Shown here: in pieces, positions 1-5,232 of the stretch
How positions within the stretch are numbered: the stretch's first letter is position 1
Layout of the letters: each line of letters opens with the position of its first letter
NCBI GenBank assembly: GCA_005793615.1
Contig: SXRI01000261.1
Coordinates: 1 to 8,098, forward strand
DNA length: 8,098 nucleotides
Direction: 5' to 3'
Source: Bdellovibrionales bacterium
Lineage (GTDB): Bacteria > Bdellovibrionota > Bdellovibrionia > Bdellovibrionales > JAMPXM01
The notes under the pieces: generated by a model
The model's input: the letters and a program-made list of their open reading frames with translations, nothing else
Database searches by the model: none
What the model was told of the DNA's origin: nothing
Position numbers and translations under genes: made by a program

Positions 1-72
1 ACCGAGACGAACTATCACTCTGTCGGCACTCTGCTCGCGGCTTTGGAATCTACGCGTCATTCGACGTCGCCT

Positions 73-94
73 CCATGTTTGGATGCCAACATGG
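73..94. repeat. Inverted repeat CCATGTT-N8-AACATGG
   Basis: Seven-base perfect arms flank an 8-base loop. Allowing one bulged T, it can also fold as CCATG/TTGG against CCAA/CATGG with a 3-base loop. No T-run follows on either strand, so it is not an intrinsic terminator. It could be an operator or an RNA hairpin at the end of an upstream transcript. Confidence 0.4.
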
Positions 95-269
95 CCCCAC
101 TCAGGCGCAGAAATTTAGCGCAAAAACTCTAATTCCATCTCGAACTGAGATTCCTAGGAGCCGACACCCAGACGAAATGGACAGTCTCGAAAAAAAAATG
201 CCTGCCTCCTCCCAACCCGAAACCTAACTGAATCGAGCTAGAATCGTCAGAAGTGTTTCGACTCGAGAC

Positions 270-281
270 TTTGAATTCAAA
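270..281. repeat. Perfect palindrome TTTGAATTCAAA
   Basis: This 12-base perfect palindrome contains an EcoRI hexamer and lies 13 bases upstream of the Fnr-like box. Its position in the presumed cheW promoter region suggests a protein-binding site, but no specific regulator can be named. Confidence 0.3.
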
Positions 282-294
282 CGGAACAGCTTCT

Positions 295-308
295 TTGACG
301 TAGGTCAT
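295..308 (+). promoter_or_regulatory. Fnr/Crp-family-like operator TTGAC-GTAG-GTCAT
   Basis: TGAC and GTCA form an inverted repeat around a 4-base spacer, the geometry of Fnr-family boxes (TTGAT-N4-ATCAA). The centre falls between 301 and 302, about 40 bases upstream of the start point expected if GATAAG (330-335) serves as the -10 element. That is the spacing of Fnr-activated class II promoters. The Crp/Fnr gene at 7039 has a matching recognition helix. A related box occurs on the opposite strand at 7921-7934, 11 of 14 bases identical. The assignment is an inference. Confidence 0.4.
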
Positions 309-326
309 GTTTCTCACCAAAGGCCT

Positions 327-334
327 GCCGATAA
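327..334 (+). promoter_or_regulatory. Candidate -10 element GCCGATAA of the che operon promoter
   Basis: The octamer is identical to the flagellar sigma-28 (FliA) -10 consensus, and chemotaxis operons are common FliA targets. The -35 is poor at the canonical 11-base spacing (TGTTTCTC at 308-315). The better match, TCATGTTT (305-312, 6 of 8 to TAAAGTTT), is 3 bases too far away. The nested GATAAG (330-335) could instead be a sigma-70 -10 helped by the Fnr-like box at 295-308. Either way the transcript would start near 341-343. Confidence 0.4.
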
Positions 335-364
335 GCCCTGTAAGCAAGGACTTGGAACGTGAGC

Positions 365-372
365 AGAAGGGG
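365..372 (+). promoter_or_regulatory. Ribosome binding site AGAAGGGG for cheW
   Basis: This purine-rich site ends 6 bases before the GTG at 379 and is what supports the non-ATG start. The nearby ATG triplets are out of frame with the CheW domain. Confidence 0.7.
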
Positions 373-378
373 TAACTT

Positions 379-891
379 GTGAGCACTCCCAATGAGCAAA
401 ATGAGCAGTCAGCGACACCATCCAGCAAAACGACAAAGCTCAGCACGCGAAAATACCTGATTTTTAACTTAAGCGGCTCAGTTTACGGAGTACCTCTCTC
501 TGACGTGAAAGAGGTCATCGGCCTCCCGTCATGCGTGCCGGTACCGAATAGCCCGGCCTATTTTCTTGGTCTGATTAATCTTCGCGGTAAAGTGATTTCA
601 GCTATTGATCTCAAACGAAAGCTCAGCGTGCCGACAGTGTCGGCCGCAGTAAAGCGTCCCGCTGTGATTCTTACCGAGATCACCTCAATCACGATTGGTT
701 GCGTGGTCGATTCCATTCAAGAGGTCCTCAATATTCCCGAGGAACAAATCGAGCGTTCCATCGAGTTCATGCGCGACCGTGAGTTGATTCAGGGGGTCGC
801 GCGGCTCCAAGGGCGCCCGATGATCATTTTATTAGATATGAAAAAAACAACCGACATTTCAGAAGTCGTGAAACTAAAAGCGGCGGCCTAA
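379..891 (+). CDS. cheW: Chemotaxis coupling protein CheW
   Basis: This is a 170-residue cytoplasmic adaptor that links receptor tips to the CheA P5 domain in chemosensory arrays. After a polar N-terminal tail of about 22 residues comes one CheW/SH3-like domain (about 24-162). The family signature is visible: a YGVPL segment, then LINLRGKV (residues 65-72, with R69 at the conserved arginine) followed by AIDLKRKL, and a GCVVDSIQEVL strand-helix. The length is typical for single-domain CheW. The start is GTG, chosen because AGAAGGGG stands 6 bases upstream. It is the first gene of the che operon, 24 bases ahead of the receptor gene. Transcription probably comes from the 295-343 region. The identification is secure; which receptors it serves beyond the adjacent one cannot be told. 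Confidence 0.95.
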   Translation: MSTPNEQNEQSATPSSKTTKLSTRKYLIFNLSGSVYGVPLSDVKEVIGLPSCVPVPNSPAYFLGLINLRGKVISAIDLKRKLSVPTVSAAVKRPAVILTEITSITIGCVVDSIQEVLNIPEEQIERSIEFMRDRELIQGVARLQGRPMIILLDMKKTTDISEVVKLKAAA

Positions 892-915
892 AGAGGCGCG
901 GAAAGAGACACCTAT

Positions 916-2697
916 ATGAAACTCATCACCTCATTCGGACTCAAAGCGAAACTCATGACGGCTATGGCCTTCGTGTCGATCGCTTTCGGCGGCTTGGCCT
1001 TTTACTCCAACAACACCATCGAAGCGCTGCAAACGAAGATTGAGTTGCTCGGTACGCAACGAATCGCGATTGCCGACACCATGGGAAACATCCGCTCGTC
1101 GATCAACGCCATCCCGCGCTTTATGTGGTTAGCACTCAACGTGCCCGCTGGATCACCGGAACGGAAAAAGGCCCTTGATCAAGTCGAGCGCAACCTGAAG
1201 ATTCTCTCTGACAACGTCAAGGAGTACACCAAGTTCCAGCTCACACCTGAAGCCAAGGCGAAACTGGTCGTTCTCGAAGAACAGGTGCCCAAACTTCAAG
1301 AGGCCGTCATGGCTGGACACGCCTTGGTATCCAAAAACGACGCCAAGACTGACGTCGAAGCAAAGACCGTTCTGCTGACGCGAATGCCGCCGGTCGCTGT
1401 GGCGATGACAAATCTCGTGAATGAAATGGCCGAGATCGCACAGACCCGCAACAAGGCCATCGTAGTTGAATCACTGGACAGCGCCGAGAAAGCGCAAAAT
1501 GCGCTTTTGATTTTCGCAGGAACCCTGGGCACTCTACTTTTTGTCATCGGCTCGGTCTTCGCCTTCCGCCTGTCGCGACAGCTTCTGCGGATCACTACTT
1601 CGGTCAGCGATGCGAGCACTCAAGTCGCAGCCGCTTCTTCGCAACTTTCCAACGCCTCTGACAGCTTGTCTTCTGCCTCACAACAGCAGGCCAGTGCGAT
1701 CGAAGAGACTTCCGCCTCACTCACCGAGATCACCGGCATGGTGGAAGCCAACGTTCGCGATGCCGAGCGTGCCAACGAAGTCGCTCGCTCAGTCGAAGCC
1801 ACCAGTGAGTCGACTCGCAAAACCATGGAAGAACTCAATGGCGCGATGACGCAAATCCTTGAGTCCAACCGCCGCATCGAAGCGTTGGTGAAGGTCATCG
1901 AAGAAATTGGAGAGAAAACCGACATCATCGACGAAATCGTATTCAAAACACAGCTGCTCTCTTTTAATGCCTCTGTCGAAGCAGAGCGCGCGGGTGATCA
2001 TGGTCGCGGTTTCGCGGTGGTCGCACAAGAAGTCGGTAACCTCGCGCAGATGAGCGGCAAAGCCGCCACCGAAATCTCGTCGATCGTAAAGACCTCGATA
2101 AAAGAGGCCGAAGAAGTCGCTCGCGAGAACAAATCTCGCGTTGAAGTAGGCGGTCGTCTTGCTCTCGAATCGAAAGAAAAGATGGCGACAGCCATCGAGC
2201 AGGTTCGTCAGATCCTTGAGGGCACACGAAAGATCGTCGCCGCCAGCAAGGAACAAAGCCAAGGCATCGGTCAGATCTCAACAAGCGTCGATAGTCTCAA
2301 CCAAACGACGCAAGAGACCGCGGGTACTGCCGAGGAATCTGCTAGTGCGGGCGCCGAGCTCTCCGGTCAATCCGAGTCACTTTTAGGATTGGTCAACGAA
2401 CTCGCAATGATTGTGACAGGCTCATCCCTCGCGCAAGCGCAAAAAACTTCCAGCGCCTCGCCAGCGGCCCATAGCCACAGCCAGAGCCACAGCCAGAGCC
2501 ACAGCCAGAGCCACGCTCAAAACCACGACAAGAGTAAGGGATCTTCAAAGGTTCTCTCCTTCGATGCAAGTCGAAAGAATAAGGCTCCAAAAGCCACTAC
2601 TTCAGCGACTCTCAAGGCCGCCGCCGGTGCTGAAGAACAATCAGGCAAAGTCAATGGCGCACACGATGCGGGAGGCGACGGCTGGGAGAAACTCTAA
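916..2697 (+). CDS. Methyl-accepting chemotaxis protein, HAMP-less, with His-rich tail and GWEKL end
   Basis: This 593-residue inner-membrane chemoreceptor has TM1 (about 13-30), a 164-residue mostly helical periplasmic region resembling a four-helix-bundle sensor (31-194), and TM2 (196-217). The cytoplasmic coiled coil starts almost at once (RLSRQ, 218-222), with no room for a roughly 50-residue HAMP domain. The tip hairpin lies around 340-385, with F343, E355, R358 and GRGF (363-366) conserved and the variant LLSFNASVEAERAG. Both coils run about 20 heptads to the tip. Candidate methylation pairs in the [ASTG]2-x2-[EQ]2-x2-[ASTG]2 context are Q256/Q257, E263/E264 and E473/E474; the glutamines would need deamidation by CheD or CheB. 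From about 503 there is a low-complexity tail with an SHSQ repeat, ending in GWEKL, similar to CheR-tethering pentapeptides (NWETF type). A weak GGAAAGAG site precedes the ATG. The ligand is unknown. Confidence 0.93.
   Translation: MKLITSFGLKAKLMTAMAFVSIAFGGLAFYSNNTIEALQTKIELLGTQRIAIADTMGNIRSSINAIPRFMWLALNVPAGSPERKKALDQVERNLKILSDNVKEYTKFQLTPEAKAKLVVLEEQVPKLQEAVMAGHALVSKNDAKTDVEAKTVLLTRMPPVAVAMTNLVNEMAEIAQTRNKAIVVESLDSAEKAQNALLIFAGTLGTLLFVIGSVFAFRLSRQLLRITTSVSDASTQVAAASSQLSNASDSLSSASQQQASAIEETSASLTEITGMVEANVRDAERANEVARSVEATSESTRKTMEELNGAMTQILESNRRIEALVKVIEEIGEKTDIIDEIVFKTQLLSFNASVEAERAGDHGRGFAVVAQEVGNLAQMSGKAATEISSIVKTSIKEAEEVARENKSRVEVGGRLALESKEKMATAIEQVRQILEGTRKIVAASKEQSQGIGQISTSVDSLNQTTQETAGTAEESASAGAELSGQSESLLGLVNELAMIVTGSSLAQAQKTSSASPAAHSHSQSHSQSHSQSHAQNHDKSKGSSKVLSFDASRKNKAPKATTSATLKAAAGAEEQSGKVNGAHDAGGDGWEKL
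2473..2514 (+). repeat. 12-bp tandem repeat coding for SHSQ units
   Basis: Three perfect copies of AGCCACAGCCAG are followed by a half copy (AGCCAC). They are in frame and encode three SHSQ units at MCP residues 520-531, then SHAQ. With the flanking residues this gives histidines at 519, 521, 525, 529, 533 and 537. The unit is a multiple of three, so copy-number slippage would change tail length without breaking the frame. Confidence 0.9.
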
Positions 2698-2698
2698 G

Positions 2699-4381
2699 AT
2701 GGGCCTCCTCGACGAACGCACATTAAAAGATCTGCGCCAGGCCTTTTTGGATGAAGCAGAAGAAATGCTCGAGCAGTGGGAGTCCATTCTGCTTTCTCTT
2801 TCCAAAGAGGGCGCGGATCAAAAGGCACTTCTACAGGAGCTCAAGATGCTCGCCCACAGTTTCAAGGGCTCAGGCAAAGCCGTTAACTTTGACGATATCT
2901 CGAGTTTTGGTCACCACCTCGAGACCCTGTTGATCGATCTCGCCGATCACAAGGTCAGTTTAACCCCTGGGGTAGTCGAACTCCTGCTGACTTGTAACGA
3001 CACTCTTCGTAGCGATGTCCGCGCGCTCTCGCACGATCACAGTCTGCGTTTTGATCACTCGATTCTACTTGGGCGTCTACTTGATCCCTTGGCCAATCCA
3101 GAAAATAGCGGCCGGCCCACGCCGATACCGGTGCAAATGGGTTCAACCACACCGACCGTCGTGAGTAATAACGATTCCATACGCGTACCGATGAAACGAA
3201 TCGATGATTTGCTCAACGCTTTCGGCGAACAAGTGATTCTGTTGTCATCGCTTGACCACTGCAAAGATGACCTTGAGCAAAATCGCGACGAGATTTTTCG
3301 CACGATTTTCAATTTAAAAAAACTGGCCTTCGACATGCAACAAGCCACTATGACCTTGAGAACAGTCAACCTTCGCGGTCTGTTCGCCAAACTCGAGCGC
3401 GTCGCTCATGACACCGCGACGGCGACCGGAAAACAGGTCCAATTTAGCATCTCTGGCGCCGATATCGAACTCGACAAGGCCATTGTCGATCAATTATCGA
3501 ATCCGCTGACACATCTGATTCGCAATGCGATCGATCACGGCATTGAAACGCCCAGTGACCGAACCGCTGCCGGGAAAATCACGCCGGCACAAGTGACCAT
3601 CAGCGCCACGCGCGAGGGTGGAAGTTTCGTAATCGTCATCGCCGACAACGGTTATGGAATGGATCCCGAGGTCCTTCGCCAAAAGGCCGTTGAAAGAGGA
3701 CTCATTAGCGCTGAGCAATCGCTCACCACCACTGAATCCCTAAACCTTATTTTTGAGAATGGATTTACGACTCAAAAAGAAGTCACCGAAATCTCCGGAC
3801 GCGGTGTCGGTATGAGTGTCGTCCGCGAAATGGTCAAGTCACTTAAGGGTACTTGCGAGATTGAAAGTCATAAGGGTCAGGGCAGCCGTTTCAGGCTCAA
3901 GTTACCTCTATCGCTGTCACTCTTTAACGGTTTGCTAGTAGAGGTTTCAGGCGAACGCTTTGTAGTACCGTCATCGCAAGTTTCGGAAATCGTCAACGCC
4001 GCCAATCACGAATTCGTCAAAGTAGGTCAGTATCAACAGGCCATTCGTTTGCGGGAATCGGTACTCGACGTGCTCGAGTTGCCGAGCCTTCTCAACATCG
4101 CCACTAAGACGGCGATGGAAAAAACATCTGACAATGCCATTAAAAACCGGCGTGGTGTGATTTTGGTGACTGATTCAGCCGGACAAAGGGTTGGCGTCCG
4201 AGTTACGCGAATCATCGGCCTGTATCGCATCGTCCAGAAACCGCTCTCGCCTGAAATGGCGGTCTGTCCTGGAGCTTCAGGAGTCACTATTTTAGGTGAT
4301 GGATCACCGGCCTTTATTCTTGATTTAGTGACACTGCTTCCAGCCAAAACTTCCTCCACACTTACCCAGAGGGCCGCATGA
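2699..4381 (+). CDS. cheA: Chemotaxis histidine kinase CheA lacking a P2 domain
   Basis: This is a 560-residue cytoplasmic kinase that autophosphorylates and passes phosphate to response regulators. P1 (Hpt, about 1-110) has the AHSFKGSG motif with phospho-accepting H53, K56, G57 and a conserved glutamate at 75, 22 residues on as in enteric CheA. Residues 111-155 are a linker; no P2 docking domain is seen. P3 dimerisation spans about 160-215. P4 (222-405) has the N box around N276 (LIRNAIDHGIE), G1 DNGYGMD (316-322), the F box FENGFTT (352-358) and G2 GRGVGMS (367-373, with S where D is usual). P5, CheW-like, runs from about 408 to 550. The ATG at 2699 has GGGAG 10 bases upstream, inside the end of the MCP gene. 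In-frame ATGs at 2654 and 2666 inside the receptor gene lack a comparable site. Its last codon and stop overlap the cheR start (ATGA). Confidence 0.96.
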   Translation: MGLLDERTLKDLRQAFLDEAEEMLEQWESILLSLSKEGADQKALLQELKMLAHSFKGSGKAVNFDDISSFGHHLETLLIDLADHKVSLTPGVVELLLTCNDTLRSDVRALSHDHSLRFDHSILLGRLLDPLANPENSGRPTPIPVQMGSTTPTVVSNNDSIRVPMKRIDDLLNAFGEQVILLSSLDHCKDDLEQNRDEIFRTIFNLKKLAFDMQQATMTLRTVNLRGLFAKLERVAHDTATATGKQVQFSISGADIELDKAIVDQLSNPLTHLIRNAIDHGIETPSDRTAAGKITPAQVTISATREGGSFVIVIADNGYGMDPEVLRQKAVERGLISAEQSLTTTESLNLIFENGFTTQKEVTEISGRGVGMSVVREMVKSLKGTCEIESHKGQGSRFRLKLPLSLSLFNGLLVEVSGERFVVPSSQVSEIVNAANHEFVKVGQYQQAIRLRESVLDVLELPSLLNIATKTAMEKTSDNAIKNRRGVILVTDSAGQRVGVRVTRIIGLYRIVQKPLSPEMAVCPGASGVTILGDGSPAFILDLVTLLPAKTSSTLTQRAA

Positions 4382-5232
4382 GTCGCGATAGTTTAGCCCG
4401 TGTTTCAAGCATTGCTGGCTCCCCTAACGCCTTTACCCAAGAGCAGCTCAAACATGTTTGCGAATATTTTTTTTCGCTCACCGGCAACGTTCTGAGCTTG
4501 GATAAACGCTCACTGATTGAGTCCCGCTTGCGCAAGCGCCTAATCGCCACTCATACCGAGCAAAACGAGTACTTTAAACTCCTCGAACAATCCGAAGCCG
4601 AACGAGCCGAGTTCGTGACCGCGCTCACCACTCATAAGACCGATTGGTTTCGCGAGAAGGTTCACCTCGAGTTTCTTGCCGAACGAGCCAGTGATCCTGA
4701 TTTTCAAAGCAATCTCGTTGGCCCGGTTTCGGTTTGGTCCGCAGCTTGCTCCACTGGCGAAGAGCCCTACTCAATCGCCATGGCACTCATGGAGGCTGGT
4801 ATTGGCAACTACCGTGTTCTTGGCACAGACATAAGTCGAGAATGCGTTGAGTCTGCACGAAAGGCTGTTTACAAAAAGAGTCTCGTTGATCAGCAGGTTC
4901 CGGAGTTCATCAAACGTAAGTATTTTCTTCGCGGCACGGGCGCCAACCAGAACAGCTATCGATTTGATCCGGCATTGAGTGCGAACTTCAAGTTCCGGGA
5001 GTTCAACTTGGTCAACTCGGTTTTGATGTCCAATCTGCGTTTTGATTTTATCTTTCTCAGAAATGTTCTGATTTACTTTGATCAAGAAGCAGGCTACGAA
5101 ATAGTAAAGCGCCTAAGTAGTTATCTCAAGCCTGGGGGCTATTTTATTCTGGGACTTTCTGAAGCAGTTACGAAGCCAGAAAAATTGGATCTCAAAAAAA
5201 TCGGTAACTCGACTTTCCAACTATGTCGCTAA
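4378..5232 (+). CDS. cheR: Chemotaxis protein methyltransferase CheR
   Basis: This 284-residue enzyme transfers methyl groups from S-adenosylmethionine to receptor glutamates. The N-terminal helical domain (about 18-95) ends in the family motif ALTTHKTDWFRE, with R92. The Rossmann-type SAM domain follows: WSAACSTGEEP (120-130, acidic E128/E129), GTDIS with D151 for the SAM ribose, and LRNVLIYF (227-234). The beta-subdomain carries RGTG (185-188), and the surrounding 26-residue segment aligns without gaps to my recollection of enteric CheR. That is the kind of CheR that docks on receptor C-terminal pentapeptides, which fits the GWEKL end of the adjacent MCP. The ATG overlaps the cheA stop by 4 bases, with AGAGGG 4 bases upstream, so translation is probably coupled. 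Its end overlaps the next gene by 10 bases. Confidence 0.97.
   Translation: MSRDSLARVSSIAGSPNAFTQEQLKHVCEYFFSLTGNVLSLDKRSLIESRLRKRLIATHTEQNEYFKLLEQSEAERAEFVTALTTHKTDWFREKVHLEFLAERASDPDFQSNLVGPVSVWSAACSTGEEPYSIAMALMEAGIGNYRVLGTDISRECVESARKAVYKKSLVDQQVPEFIKRKYFLRGTGANQNSYRFDPALSANFKFREFNLVNSVLMSNLRFDFIFLRNVLIYFDQEAGYEIVKRLSSYLKPGGYFILGLSEAVTKPEKLDLKKIGNSTFQLCR

Larger units (their letters stand above)
1..378. other. Gene-free leader upstream of cheW
   Basis: No reading frame here has a convincing start, ribosome site or recognisable protein. Frame +1 is open from the window edge to a TAA at 130-132 (43 codons) and could be the tail of an upstream gene, but the peptide is not recognisable. The stretch holds an imperfect hairpin (73-94), an A-run (190-198), a perfect palindrome (270-281), an Fnr-like inverted repeat (295-308) and a GCCGATAA element (327-334). 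The last three sit within about 110 bases of the cheW start, which suggests the operon promoter is there. I see no intrinsic terminator for an upstream gene. Confidence 0.6.

Noticed and set aside
1..132. Frame +1 open from the window edge to a TAA, possible 3' end of an upstream gene
   Set aside because: Only 43 codons, all three plus frames are open over most of it, and the peptide matches no family I recognise.
190..198. A-run read as a T-run terminator on the minus strand
   Set aside because: No G+C-rich inverted repeat precedes the T-run on that strand.
183..270. AGTCTCGA (183-190) and TCGAGACT (263-270) as a long-range stem
   Set aside because: Eight-base arms with a loop of about 72 bases are expected by chance and nothing else supports pairing.
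129..446. Minus-strand open frame of 105 codons ahead of and into cheW
   Set aside because: It overlaps the cheW start region and the presumed promoter, has no clear ribosome site and encodes no recognisable domain; a shadow frame.
1789..2262. Long minus-strand open frame (157 codons) opposite the MCP signalling domain
   Set aside because: It mirrors the strongly conserved receptor hairpin; antisense frames of this kind are common opposite coiled-coil genes and it has no recognisable domain.
2564..2698. N-terminal extension of CheA beginning inside the MCP gene
   Set aside because: The Hpt domain begins at MGLLDERTLKDL, the ATG at 2699 has GGGAG at proper distance, and the extension is basic, low-complexity sequence read out of frame from the receptor tail.
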